Below, one piece after another: positions 49,400-58,784 of a stretch of DNA of 64,000 nt. Each line of letters opens with the position of its first letter. Positions within the stretch are counted from its first letter, which is position 1. The position numbers and the translations under genes are program-made. The notes beneath the pieces are model-generated. The model did no database searches. It was not told where the DNA came from and saw nothing but the letters and a program-made list of their open reading frames with translations. The stretch comes from Photobacterium atrarenae (lineage in GTDB: Bacteria > Pseudomonadota > Gammaproteobacteria > Enterobacterales > Vibrionaceae). The stretch is from NCBI RefSeq assembly GCF_024380015.1, contig NZ_CP101508.1:372001-436000 (forward strand), read 5' to 3'.

Positions 49400-49475
49400 T
49401 GGCTCCCCCTGCGGGACTCGAACCTGCGACATACGGATTAACAGTCCGCCGTTCTACCAACTGAACTAAGGGGGA
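49400..49475 (-). tRNA. tRNA-Asn(GTT), array 1 copy 3
   Basis: Same variant as the other two tRNA-Asn genes of this array (A51-C63 mismatch), with CCA. Confidence 0.95.
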
Positions 49476-49515
49476 ATTGTTTGTTACTGTGTTGCGTGTC
49501 GCACCACAATGAAAA

Positions 49516-49591
49516 TGGTGCCTCGAGGCGGAATCGAACCACCGACACGAGGATTTTCAATCCTCTGCTCTACCGACTGAGCTATCGAGGC
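49516..49591 (-). tRNA. tRNA-Phe(GAA), array 1 copy 3 (promoter-proximal)
   Basis: First gene of the array; identical to the other tRNA-Phe copies. The promoter -10 lies 11 bases upstream of its 5' end. Confidence 0.95.
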
Positions 49592-49601
49592 AACGGGGCG
49601 C

Positions 49602-49630
49602 ATTAAATCGGTTTTGATCCGTTGCGTCAA
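49602..49630 (-). promoter_or_regulatory. Promoter of tRNA array 1
   Basis: On the minus strand TTGACG, 17 bases, TTTAAT, then a GC-rich discriminator (GCGCCCCG), typical of stable RNA promoters under stringent control. Nearly the same as the array 2 promoter. Confidence 0.85.
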
Positions 49631-49725
49631 TGCTTTTTTAGTGAAAACAAACCAAAGTGGCTTTTTTTATGCTGATCGTTCGGTTTTTGAACTTTGCAAG
49701 TTCAGCCTGTTTTTGAAGTCATCCT

Positions 49726-50352
49726 TCAGGGATGGCCCAACGCTTGTTGCTCAAGGTTTAGTGCCCGCGCCAGTGCCGGACGGCGATTGGCGAACTGGCG
49801 GTATTTTTCCAATTTGGGCGGGATTTTCTGATCGAACTTTACCGCCCAGTTCAGGGTGTGGGTGAGCAGAATATCGGCCACCGTCGGAAATTGACCGAGT
49901 AGGTAGGCTGCTTGATTGAAACGAGATTCGGCAATTTGCACGGCTTTCTTAAACTCCCAAGCGGCGACCGGTAGCATTTCCGGCAGCCGTATTTTCTCCG
50001 GCAGGGCGAAGCGGTGCTTGCCCATTGTCCACAGCGGTTGCTCTAATTCGGTGGTGATAAAACTGATCCACTCATGATGGGTCGCGGCTTCTGGTGTCCC
50101 GGGTTTCGGTAGCCAGTGCCGGCCATACTTTTCTGCCAGATAAAGACAAATCGCAGCAGATTCGGTCACCACGATTTGATCATCGATCAGGCAGGGGACC
50201 TTGCCTGCGGGATTGCGGGCGAGAAACTGCGGGGCGCGGTGCTCATTGTTGTTGAAATCGACTAACTGGTATTCCCATTCCAATCCTAATTCTTCCAGCA
50301 ACCATGAAACCCGTAAGGAGCGGGTTCGCGGGTAGCCATATAACGTCACCAT
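49726..50352 (-). CDS. Glutathione S-transferase family protein
   Basis: The 208-residue protein has an N-terminal thioredoxin-fold domain (MVTLYGYPRTRSLRVSWLLEELGL, residues 1-24, and the cis-Pro/Glu-Ser motif KVPCLIDDQIVVTESAAICLYLAE split around residues 51-74) and an alpha-helical C-terminal domain with the N-capping FPTVADILL motif. Substrates cannot be inferred; members detoxify electrophiles or act as reductases. It is the only minus-strand protein gene in the segment between the tRNA arrays and reads towards array 1. Confidence 0.9.
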   Translation of the reverse strand: MVTLYGYPRTRSLRVSWLLEELGLEWEYQLVDFNNNEHRAPQFLARNPAGKVPCLIDDQIVVTESAAICLYLAEKYGRHWLPKPGTPEAATHHEWISFITTELEQPLWTMGKHRFALPEKIRLPEMLPVAAWEFKKAVQIAESRFNQAAYLLGQFPTVADILLTHTLNWAVKFDQKIPPKLEKYRQFANRRPALARALNLEQQALGHP

Positions 50353-50687
50353 ATCGTCATCCTTGAATATGCCTTGTGTGATTAACCTTAGTCAAAAAGC
50401 TCCGAAGGATCGAAGTCCGGCGTATTTTCCTGTTTTAAAGCGGAAATCAAATGCTTTTCGTTGCACATGTTGGACTTAGTTTCAGCCATTTTCATGTTGA
50501 TCAAGGCTGATAGCTGAGAGAAGTTCCACATTATTTTGTGATCTGGATCTTGTTTAGAGCTATTATTTTAATGCGAATGAAACTGATAATTGATCTCATT
50601 ACAGCGTGGGTGCATGATGTGCCGCAAAATTACAGGGAATAAAGTGCTTTGCCCTGCCTTGAGATTCTTTGACGTTGTGAGTGCATC
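50353..50687. other. Gene-free region upstream of the S9 peptidase gene
   Basis: No gene is recognized in these 335 AT-rich bases. It must contain divergent promoters for the GST and the peptidase gene. A Fur-like sequence is noted separately at 50577-50601. Confidence 0.5.
50577..50601. promoter_or_regulatory. Possible Fur box upstream of the S9 peptidase gene
   Basis: The stretch begins AATGA, ends TCATT and contains TGATAATTGATCTCA, which fits the 7-1-7 Fur consensus at about 11 of 14 positions, with a perfect left half. It is weaker than the fbpA box. If real, the peptidase and perhaps the receptor operon respond to iron. Confidence 0.3.
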
Positions 50688-52742
50688 ATGAAACGCAGTT
50701 TGGTTGGTCTTATTTTATGTGTCGTGAGCGCCTTGGTTGCACCGGCAGCTTTGGCGGACACCGCAGCGAACCAAACGGTGGCCGATCCGTCTTATGATTG
50801 GCTTCGGGATGACACCCGTCAGTCAGCGGCCGTGCTGAATTTCCTGCAGCAGGAAAACCAGCGCACTGAGTCACAGCTGGCGGCTCAGCAAACTTTGGAG
50901 CAAACCTTGTTGGCAGAGTGGCAGTCACGCAGCCGACAATCTGCTTTGCAGCCATGGCGGCTGCAGGGGGAGTTCAATTATCGCGTCGATGCATCGAGCC
51001 AGCAGCTGATCCGGAAAAACACTCAAACCCAGGCGGAAACTGTGGTGCTTGATCTGAGCACACGTCGCGAGGGTGCGGCTTATTATTCGCTGGGGAACTG
51101 GCGGGTGAGCCCGGACTATCGCTGGGTAGCGCTGGCCGAAGATCGCCGGGGCGATCGCAATTATCAAATTTCTGTGATTGCGCTGGACTCGGGAAAAGCA
51201 CAGTCAGCGGTGCTGTCAGGTGTCACCACGGATCTGGTGTGGAGCAATGACAGCCAGAGCCTCTATGTCGTCGGCAATGAGGCGAAAACCTATCGCCCCA
51301 ACCGGGTGCTGCGCTGGGTGTGGCAAACCGACACCACACAAGAGCTGTTCCGGGAAGCCGATCTGGCCTGGATGGTCTCGATCTATCCGTCGACTTCAGG
51401 CCAGCATGTGCTGATCCAGAGCAACAATCACAACAGCAGTGAGCAACATCTGGTGGATCGCAATACCGGCCGCTCGCTGGGATTGATCCGGGCGCGGGAG
51501 TCCGGGGTGGAGTATTACGCCGATGTCCGTCATGACACCCTGTATTTGTCGAGCAACCTCGACGGCGACTTTGCGCTCTATCAGGCAGCGCTTGCTGAGC
51601 CAACCCGGCCCTGGAAGGCAATCTGGCAGACTCCGCCAACACAGCATCTGAAAAACTGGTTGTTGTATCCACAGCACATTGTGCTGGAAATCAGCCGCCA
51701 GCAGTACAGCGATCTGGTGGTGCTGAATTATCAGGGTGAGACGTTGTACCAGCAAACCATGACGCCGTCTGGTGGAGTTGCCTGGTTGTCCGGCAACAGC
51801 AGTCGTTATGGTCAGTCGGTCCGGATCCGCCGGATGTCGATGGCGCAGCCGCCGCAGTGGCTGGTGCTGGATCTCGGGACATTTGAGATGAAGGTGCTGG
51901 GCGAAGACCGCTATCAGAACATCGAGCCGCAGCTGTATCGCAGCGAGCAGATCCAGGTCATGCATGATGGTGTCTCGGTACCGGTGTCCCTGGTATACCG
52001 AGAGGATCAACTAACGGCGCACTCCCCGGTGGTGCTGTATGGCTACGGCGCTTACGGCACACCGATGCGGCCTTATTTTATGCCTCAGGTACTGAGCCTG
52101 CTTGATCGCGGCATGATCTATGCCATTGCCCATGTGCGCGGTGGCGGATACCTTGGCCCGGCCTGGTATGAGCAAGGCAAAGGGATGAATAAACCCAATG
52201 CCTTTGCCGACTACCTCGCCGTGGCGCAAACCCTGAAGCAATACCGCGGCGGAAAAAATCGCCCGTTGCTGGCCATCGGCGGCAGTGCCGGCGGCACGCT
52301 GGTGGCGACGGCGCTCAATCAACAGCCGACGCTGTTTAGCGCCGCGGTGTTGCAAGTCCCGTTTGTCGATGTAGTGGCGACTATGTCTGATCCGACGCTA
52401 CCGCTGACCCGCCAGGAATATGCCGAGTGGGGCGATCCGCGCGATCCGGCGCAGCGGGCCGTGATGGCCGCTTATAGTCCGATCGATAATATTGCCCGCC
52501 AAGCCTACCCGCCGATGCTGGTGACGGCCGGACTGTACGACAGCCAGGTGCCTTACTGGGAGCCGGCAAAGTGGGTGGCCAAAGTGCGTGAGCTGAGTGC
52601 CGGCAGCGGTCCCTATCTGTTGCAGACCAATATGCAGGGCGGCCATCGGCAGGATACCCGCCGGGCACAGCAGCAACAAGCCCGGGAGTATGCTTTCTTA
52701 CTCCGCCAGGCTGGTTCGCTGCGCCATCCCGATACCCGATAA
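50688..52742 (+). CDS. Exported S9 family peptidase (oligopeptidase B-like)
   Basis: The 684-residue protein starts with a signal peptide (MKRSLVGLILCVVSALVAPAALA, cleavage near residue 23). Residues about 70-400 form a beta-propeller-like domain, and the C-terminal alpha/beta-hydrolase domain carries the prolyl oligopeptidase triad: Ser533 in GGSAGG, Asp618 in LYDSQV and His653 in GGHRQ. It resembles oligopeptidase B (PtrB), normally cytoplasmic; here it would act in the periplasm or outside. The stop is 96 bases before the TonB receptor gene, with a GC-rich hairpin at 52764-52782 between them. Confidence 0.88.
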   Translation: MKRSLVGLILCVVSALVAPAALADTAANQTVADPSYDWLRDDTRQSAAVLNFLQQENQRTESQLAAQQTLEQTLLAEWQSRSRQSALQPWRLQGEFNYRVDASSQQLIRKNTQTQAETVVLDLSTRREGAAYYSLGNWRVSPDYRWVALAEDRRGDRNYQISVIALDSGKAQSAVLSGVTTDLVWSNDSQSLYVVGNEAKTYRPNRVLRWVWQTDTTQELFREADLAWMVSIYPSTSGQHVLIQSNNHNSSEQHLVDRNTGRSLGLIRARESGVEYYADVRHDTLYLSSNLDGDFALYQAALAEPTRPWKAIWQTPPTQHLKNWLLYPQHIVLEISRQQYSDLVVLNYQGETLYQQTMTPSGGVAWLSGNSSRYGQSVRIRRMSMAQPPQWLVLDLGTFEMKVLGEDRYQNIEPQLYRSEQIQVMHDGVSVPVSLVYREDQLTAHSPVVLYGYGAYGTPMRPYFMPQVLSLLDRGMIYAIAHVRGGGYLGPAWYEQGKGMNKPNAFADYLAVAQTLKQYRGGKNRPLLAIGGSAGGTLVATALNQQPTLFSAAVLQVPFVDVVATMSDPTLPLTRQEYAEWGDPRDPAQRAVMAAYSPIDNIARQAYPPMLVTAGLYDSQVPYWEPAKWVAKVRELSAGSGPYLLQTNMQGGHRQDTRRAQQQQAREYAFLLRQAGSLRHPDTR

Positions 52743-52838
52743 CCTGAATTCGTGATGATTTTGCCGGCGGCCAGGCCGCCGGTAGGGATCTGTCATGCTG
52801 AAATTTGTCTTTCATCCCATAAACCCGGAGAACCGACC

Positions 52839-54995
52839 ATGCAATTAAAGCCCGTGCCATTGGCTTTTTTGTCTTTATTTGGCCTGAGCAGCCACAGCGC
52901 TGTTGCAGAAGATGTGACCGCAATTTCGACCATTGTCGTCACGGCCAACAAGATTGAGAAGCCGCTGTCTGAGACCAATGGCTCGGTGGCGGTGATCACC
53001 AGTGAAGCGATGACCCGGGAAGGCGCAACTGAGCTGTACGATGCCCTCAATCATGAGCCGGGGATCAGCGTTTCCGGCGGGGCCGGCCGGCCGCAGAATA
53101 TTACGATCCGCGGGATGAGCGGCAACCGGGTTGCGGTGATCAAAGATGGTGTGCGCGTGGCGGACGGTTATGGCGCCGATGATCTCAATGATGTGGCCGG
53201 TCATAACAGTTTCGACCTGGGGGATGTCAAGCAGATTGAAGTGGTCAAAGGCGCCGGCTCATCCCTTTATGGCTCGGGTGCGGTCGGCGGCGTGGTGGTG
53301 CTGACCTCGAAAGCGCCCGGCGATTACCTGAGGCAACGCGACAGTTACTGGGGGATTGAAGGCGGTTATGCCGGGATCAGTAACAAATACCGGACCGCCC
53401 TGACGACAGCACAGCGTTTCGGTGACTCCGATCACCTGCTGCGCCTGAGCTACTGGACGGGGAGTGAGTCGAAAAACCATGACGAATCACTCTACCTGCG
53501 TGATGTGGACGGTTTCTATGCGGCGCTGAGCAGCGAATGGTTTGTCAGCCCGCAGTGGATGCTGAAGGGCAAACTCAGCTATTACCAGCAGGAGGCGCTG
53601 CGCGAGGAAGGCCAGCCGCCGATCCAGGAGGATGGCAAAGGCTGGATCGCAAAAGATTTTCATGAGCAGGGTCGGGTCACCACCCTGGAATCCCGCGTCG
53701 GCGCGGAATGGGAAGGGACAGGGGGGCTGGCTGATCAGGCCGATTTCAACCTGTATTACCGCCTGACGGAAAATGACAGTGAATTACGGGTTGCGATGGC
53801 GCGGGTGCAGGAATCTCTATTGTTTAAGCGCCGTCAGATTGACAGCCGCCAGTTTCGAGATGCGCTGTTGGGCGGCTCTGCCGAGATGCAAAAGCGGATA
53901 TCTCTGGGAAGCGCCAACCATACGTTTGCCTGGGGGGTGACACTGGAGTCGACCCGGCATGAACGCCCGGTGGAAAAGCTGATGATTGACTGGAATGGTG
54001 AGCAGCGCACCGAATCGGCGCCGTTTGCCGAAGCGACTACAGATCGTTTTGGCGTGTATGTGCATGATGATATTGACTGGGGTCGCTGGAATCTGACGCC
54101 AGGATTGCGGTTCGACTACCAGCGCCTGAGTCCGGGCGGTGCTGATTCGATCGGCACGGAAGCATTGGGTCGCTACGCGCTGGACACTACCGATCACAGT
54201 GAAATCTCACCAAGCCTGTCGCTGGCTTACCAGTGGACCGATGCTCTTAATACCTATCTGAGCTACACCCACGGATTCCGGGCGCCTTCTTATGCCAAGG
54301 CTTATGGTTTCGTGCCGCATCTGAACGGTGATTTGGGCAGCTTTGTGATTCAGCCAAACCCGGATCTGGGGGCAGAGACCAGTGACAATGTCGAGCTGGG
54401 CAGCAAGTACGATGATGGCCGCCTGGCGGTCTATGGTGCCCTGTTTTACTCCGTCTTTGATGATTTCATTGATGAGCAGGTGGTGGGTTGGGACGATGCC
54501 AACCAGCATGCCATCGTGCAATACCAGAACCTGAACGGGGTCAAAACCTACGGTGCAGAGCTGACGGTCCGATATACGTTGACCGACGCGCTGGCAATCA
54601 GCAGCAAGCTGGGGATTGTCGATGGTGAAGATGAGCAGGGTGAGGCAATCCGCGCGCTCACGCCGCTGGAAGGTAACACCCAGCTGGACTATCTGGCCGA
54701 GGACTGGGACGGCTTTGTTCGCGCCAACTATGCCGGGGCGATGGATCGGGTACCGACCTGCTACGGCGAGCTGGGGATGGCAGAGACCTGTGCCGAAACA
54801 TCCGGCTGGCTGACGGTGGACTTGGGCGCGGGCTATTTTGTAACGCCTGATTTTCGTCTCAATCTCGCGATTCATAACCTGCTGGACCGGGACTACATCC
54901 GTTATCAGGATGTCGCCGGCGTTGCCGCGAAGGATACGACCTTCTCGACTCAGCCGGGTCGTTATTTCAACCTTAACGCGCAATATAGTTTCTAG
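52839..54995 (+). CDS. TonB-dependent outer-membrane receptor, hemoglobin/transferrin/lactoferrin type
   Basis: The 718-residue precursor has a signal peptide (to about SAVAED), a TonB-box-like start (ISTIVVTA), a plug domain with the family motif VKGAGSSLYGSGAVGG near residues 140-155, and a beta-barrel ending in the terminal aromatic residue (NAQYSF). FRAP near residue 480 and NPDL about 25 residues later, with a histidine between (FVPHLNGD), are the boxes of heme/hemoglobin receptors. Start chosen: ATG 52839 with GGAG upstream; the frame is open for 29 more codons. It precedes the metalloprotease gene by 9 bases containing AGGAGG, so both are cotranscribed. Substrate heme is an inference. 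Confidence 0.87.
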   Translation: MQLKPVPLAFLSLFGLSSHSAVAEDVTAISTIVVTANKIEKPLSETNGSVAVITSEAMTREGATELYDALNHEPGISVSGGAGRPQNITIRGMSGNRVAVIKDGVRVADGYGADDLNDVAGHNSFDLGDVKQIEVVKGAGSSLYGSGAVGGVVVLTSKAPGDYLRQRDSYWGIEGGYAGISNKYRTALTTAQRFGDSDHLLRLSYWTGSESKNHDESLYLRDVDGFYAALSSEWFVSPQWMLKGKLSYYQQEALREEGQPPIQEDGKGWIAKDFHEQGRVTTLESRVGAEWEGTGGLADQADFNLYYRLTENDSELRVAMARVQESLLFKRRQIDSRQFRDALLGGSAEMQKRISLGSANHTFAWGVTLESTRHERPVEKLMIDWNGEQRTESAPFAEATTDRFGVYVHDDIDWGRWNLTPGLRFDYQRLSPGGADSIGTEALGRYALDTTDHSEISPSLSLAYQWTDALNTYLSYTHGFRAPSYAKAYGFVPHLNGDLGSFVIQPNPDLGAETSDNVELGSKYDDGRLAVYGALFYSVFDDFIDEQVVGWDDANQHAIVQYQNLNGVKTYGAELTVRYTLTDALAISSKLGIVDGEDEQGEAIRALTPLEGNTQLDYLAEDWDGFVRANYAGAMDRVPTCYGELGMAETCAETSGWLTVDLGAGYFVTPDFRLNLAIHNLLDRDYIRYQDVAGVAAKDTTFSTQPGRYFNLNAQYSF

Positions 54996-55004
54996 GAGGT
55001 CGTC

Positions 55005-57320
55005 ATGAACCGATTGAATCTGGCGGCTTCTGTGGTGGTTGCCGCTGTATCTGCGCCGTCTGTTGCGGCGCCGCACCTGGATTATCCCCAGTTGATGCCG
55101 GCGATTGGTACTGTGGCAGAAGCGAAATCTTATGTGCAGTCCCATTATCCCGATACCGAAACCTTAGTTCACCGCTATACCCGTCATAGTCTGCTGGGGA
55201 CACACTATAACTTCGTCCAGCAGAATGCAGACGGCCAGCCTTGCGAAGGCGCGGTGGTGGTGACCACGGATCAGAATGGCGTGTTGTACCGGGTGTTTCA
55301 TGCGCTGGTGGACAACCCGGCGTCCTGTGACCTGAATCAGCCGCTGCCGCCGCGCGCGCATCAGCTGACGGTGCCGCCGGCCGGTGAGATTGTGCAAACT
55401 CAGATGCAGGTGTTCGATCCCGATCCGCGGACCGCCGTCGGCTGGGCCATTGAAGGTGAGCACAGCAATGTCGCTGAAATCACCATTCCGGCTGAAGCTT
55501 ACCAGCATGTTGCCGGGGTTGAGGTGACCCAGCATGATGGTCAGCTCTATCTGGCCAATGCACGGGTGATCGCGGTGGACTTTACCGAGATGCATGCGCT
55601 GGATCTGGGGCCGAAGCAGGGACTGGTCACGGTCGAAGACAGTACCGGATTTAACATTACCCGTCAGGAGGCTGCTTTTCGCGATGTGAATGCTTTCTAT
55701 CACCTCGATCATTCATTGCAGTATCTCGAGCAACTTGGGTTCGTCGGCGACAAAGCTCTGTTTACCGCGCCGCTGAAAATTGATGCGCAGGGACAAAGCA
55801 CCAATAACTCCACCTACCTGAGTGATGTGGGGATGCTGGCGATGGGGGTCGGCGGGGTACCGGACAGTGAAGATGCCGATGTCGTGCTGCATGAGTTTGG
55901 TCATGCGATCAACGACAAGCTGGTGCCGGACTGGAAGGGGGGCGACAGCGAAGCCATCGGTGAAGGATTCGGTGACTACTGGGCCGGGGCATATAGTTTC
56001 TGGGTGCAGCGCGATCGCAGTGACCCCTTTGAACTGGATGTGTTTGCCAACTGGGACGGTGCTGCCGGGGCGAACAAGGCCCAGCGTTCGCTCAATGACA
56101 CCGAAGCACGCTATTACCCGGAGATGGAGTACCGGGCTCATGTCTCTGTCTACGGCACGCTGAGCGATCAATTGTGGTCGACGCCCTTGTTCCAGAGTCT
56201 GAAGCAGGGTGTAGCGATTTACGGTAACGACGCATTTGACGAATTCAACCGGATTGTGCTGGAAGGAATGGCCGGGATGGGCTTTGGCATGAAAATGTCG
56301 GATCTGGCGCGCTCAACCGTTGATGCCGCGCAGCGCCTGTATCCGAACAAGGATTATGCCCGCCTGCTAGCGGCCCGATTCAAGCAACACGGGATTTTGA
56401 GTGATGCTGTGGTGCTGGCTCAGTCTGATTCAGCAGTAACCATCCCGACGGCGCAATCTGACACCCGAACAGCAACCCTGACGGCAACGCTGGTCAACAC
56501 CACCGATCAGCCCTTGGAGAGCTACCGGGCCGAGTTGGCGATTCCTGCAATCGGGTGGCACCGGGTGATCAGCCAGGAATCCATTGCTGCAGGCGCGCAA
56601 CAGTCGATTGCAGCAGAATTACCGCTGCCTTCGACCCTGCAATGCGGGGAACGTTTCGAGATGACGGCCGACATTGAAACCCGTCATGACGTCACCCAGC
56701 GGGCGCAGCAAAGTCAGCAGCAACTGACGTTTACCTTTGGTCAGCCGGTGCTCTCACTGCCGTTGCAGCAATCAGCGCGTCCCCTGGCGGATGCCCGTCA
56801 GGTCAACGAGAGCAAAATTGTTCTGGGTGAATCCTTGTCCGCGTTCAAAGCCGGAGATGCCGGCGGGGTGGTGGACGATAACTTTGCGGTGCACCTGTCA
56901 CTAAGTCATCCGCGGTTTGCTGAGCTGAAAGTGGTGCTGCGGGCACCTTCCGGTGCCGGTGTGACCCTGATGGATTACCAGGATCATCCGTTACCTGATT
57001 TCAGCCACACCCTGACCCTGGTCAATACGCCCAAACTGGCGGCATTGCGTGGGGAGTTATTGGCCGGGAACTGGATCCTTGAGATCACCGACCGGGTTGT
57101 CGGTGCAAGCGGTGAGTTGCATCGCTGGGGGATCGGCCATGTAACCGGTTACCAGTGCGGCGAGCACAAGGATAGGTCGGGAACACCAACCACGAGTCAA
57201 CCCGATGGCTCGGCAGGAGAGCCCGGATCGTCCGGCGGTGCTGCCGGATGGCTCAGTCTGTTGGCCGGCCTGGTCATCGGCGTCTTCAGACGCAAACACA
57301 CACCATATTCAACCCAATAA
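55005..57320 (+). CDS. Secreted zinc metalloprotease, gluzincin (M36/M4-like), with P-domain and GlyGly-CTERM
   Basis: The 771-residue protein has a signal peptide, a propeptide-like region to about residue 210, a metalloprotease domain with HEFGH at residues 296-300 and the third ligand probably Glu320 in GEGFGDYW, 24 residues after the first His as in thermolysin and fungalysin. A linker domain follows (about 450-570), then a proprotein-convertase-type P-domain (about 590-715). The C-terminus is a GlyGly-CTERM tripartite signal: SSGG, a hydrophobic helix and FRRKH, which in other bacteria is recognized by rhombosortase and routes type II secretion substrates to the surface. Within the operon it sits between receptor and DUF1566 genes. 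Confidence 0.87.
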   Translation: MNRLNLAASVVVAAVSAPSVAAPHLDYPQLMPAIGTVAEAKSYVQSHYPDTETLVHRYTRHSLLGTHYNFVQQNADGQPCEGAVVVTTDQNGVLYRVFHALVDNPASCDLNQPLPPRAHQLTVPPAGEIVQTQMQVFDPDPRTAVGWAIEGEHSNVAEITIPAEAYQHVAGVEVTQHDGQLYLANARVIAVDFTEMHALDLGPKQGLVTVEDSTGFNITRQEAAFRDVNAFYHLDHSLQYLEQLGFVGDKALFTAPLKIDAQGQSTNNSTYLSDVGMLAMGVGGVPDSEDADVVLHEFGHAINDKLVPDWKGGDSEAIGEGFGDYWAGAYSFWVQRDRSDPFELDVFANWDGAAGANKAQRSLNDTEARYYPEMEYRAHVSVYGTLSDQLWSTPLFQSLKQGVAIYGNDAFDEFNRIVLEGMAGMGFGMKMSDLARSTVDAAQRLYPNKDYARLLAARFKQHGILSDAVVLAQSDSAVTIPTAQSDTRTATLTATLVNTTDQPLESYRAELAIPAIGWHRVISQESIAAGAQQSIAAELPLPSTLQCGERFEMTADIETRHDVTQRAQQSQQQLTFTFGQPVLSLPLQQSARPLADARQVNESKIVLGESLSAFKAGDAGGVVDDNFAVHLSLSHPRFAELKVVLRAPSGAGVTLMDYQDHPLPDFSHTLTLVNTPKLAALRGELLAGNWILEITDRVVGASGELHRWGIGHVTGYQCGEHKDRSGTPTTSQPDGSAGEPGSSGGAAGWLSLLAGLVIGVFRRKHTPYSTQ

Positions 57321-57331
57321 GAGATAGCCTG

Positions 57332-58774
57332 ATGAGAAAGTTTCAACTTGCGATGCTGCCGGTTGCACTGACGGTTGCCCTGAGCGGCTGTAACAGCTCC
57401 GGCACCGATTCAGCGGCAGACGAAAGCAGCTTCCTAAACTATGACGTTTCCGGTGAAGTGACCTCAACGGCGGTGCAGGTCCCCTATACAATCTGCGCCG
57501 ATTTTAACCGTGACTGGCAATGCGGCAGTGATGAGCCTTCGCTCAATGCAGACCAATACAGTTTTAAGCTCTCCAGCCCGGATATCCGGGTGCAGACTTC
57601 CCCGCTGGTGGTGAAGGCAAGTCTGTCAGCTGTGACCAAATCCGGCGTGAATGCCGAAGTGCTTCTGGCTGCGCCGCCAGCGCGGGATACCCCCCATACC
57701 CAGATCAACGGCATTACAACCCTGGTGGTCGGGGAGATGCTGACCGGCTCCAGCAAGGCAGATGCTGTGGCGAAGGTGACGGCAAACCTCAAGGCTCTGG
57801 GACTGAGCGCTGATATTATGCGCGACAGCCACCAGAGCGAGCTGGCGACAATGGATCAGCAGGTGATCCGGGTCCTGGCAGCGCTGGCTGAACGTGATGT
57901 GCCTTACGAGCAAGTGGTGGCCGGGCTGGCGCATGGCTTGAAGCTTTATGGTCAGGAGATCCTGGATGGTACCTTGAGCAGCATCCAGAAAAATCATATT
58001 CAAGAGCTGGGTCGTGTTGAATTCAAGCCTTTGAATGACACCGGTATGAAGCAACACCTGAACCTGGCTGCCGGCGGGATGGATACCCAAGCGGATCCGG
58101 ATGCGCCGGGTCAGGATGCCAGCTATGGCCTGGATGTGAGCGACGGCGGATTCAAGCTGACCAAGCTGGATGAGACCGGTAAGCCGCTGGCTGAGGACAG
58201 CACGACCTGGGCTTGTGTGAAAGACGAGCGGACGGGGCTGATCTGGGAAGTGAAGGCGGATGATCCGACATCTTACCGTGACAAGCACCGCCTGTTTGCT
58301 TATGAAACCGAAACGCTCAAGCCCCATGCCGAGGACTTGGCCCTGGCATCATGTCAAACCGACGGTGTTGGCGTTTGTACCACACAGGAATATGCCAACA
58401 AGCTCAATACGTCCGGCTATTGTGGCAAAACCAACTGGCGGGTCCCGACGATGAACGAGCAGTTTGACTTGCTGGACTTCGGGGAAACGACCACCGACGA
58501 GACTGGAAACACTTATGGCCTGCCGGTGAAGTACTTTAACGATCAATACATAGGTCACCCGGATTTGGCCTACGGCTATTACTGGTCATCAACTTTGCTG
58601 CGCACTGATCCGGGGTATACCTCCGGCAAAGGGATTGCTCACCTGACCCAAATGACGGTGAAAGACGAGACCGGGCTGGGGGAAATCACGGCTTTCTACG
58701 CCCTGTGCGAAGAAGGACAGAAGGAAGATTGTGATTCTCCAAACGCATTAACACTCCGTATGGTTGCAGAATAA
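57332..58774 (+). CDS. DUF1566 domain lipoprotein
   Basis: The 480-residue protein has a lipoprotein signal with lipobox LSGC (Cys20). The following residues are Ser/Asp, so outer-membrane sorting is likely. Residues about 40-300 have no family I can name. The C-terminal part (about 300-480) is a DUF1566 (Lcl-like) domain, with DERTGLIWEVK, TNWRVPTMNEQFDLLDF and YYWSSTL motifs. Such domains occur in bacterial surface proteins of mostly unknown function. It begins 11 bases after the protease stop and ends 10 bases before a second DUF1566 gene. Confidence 0.82.
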   Translation: MRKFQLAMLPVALTVALSGCNSSGTDSAADESSFLNYDVSGEVTSTAVQVPYTICADFNRDWQCGSDEPSLNADQYSFKLSSPDIRVQTSPLVVKASLSAVTKSGVNAEVLLAAPPARDTPHTQINGITTLVVGEMLTGSSKADAVAKVTANLKALGLSADIMRDSHQSELATMDQQVIRVLAALAERDVPYEQVVAGLAHGLKLYGQEILDGTLSSIQKNHIQELGRVEFKPLNDTGMKQHLNLAAGGMDTQADPDAPGQDASYGLDVSDGGFKLTKLDETGKPLAEDSTTWACVKDERTGLIWEVKADDPTSYRDKHRLFAYETETLKPHAEDLALASCQTDGVGVCTTQEYANKLNTSGYCGKTNWRVPTMNEQFDLLDFGETTTDETGNTYGLPVKYFNDQYIGHPDLAYGYYWSSTLLRTDPGYTSGKGIAHLTQMTVKDETGLGEITAFYALCEEGQKEDCDSPNALTLRMVAE

Positions 58775-58784
58775 GGAATCTAAC

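Noticed and set aside
52764..52782. A strong hairpin between the S9 peptidase and receptor genes taken as a terminator
   Set aside because: The 7-bp stem CCGGCGG/CCGCCGG has no T-run on either strand, so it does not qualify as an intrinsic terminator; at most it affects processing.
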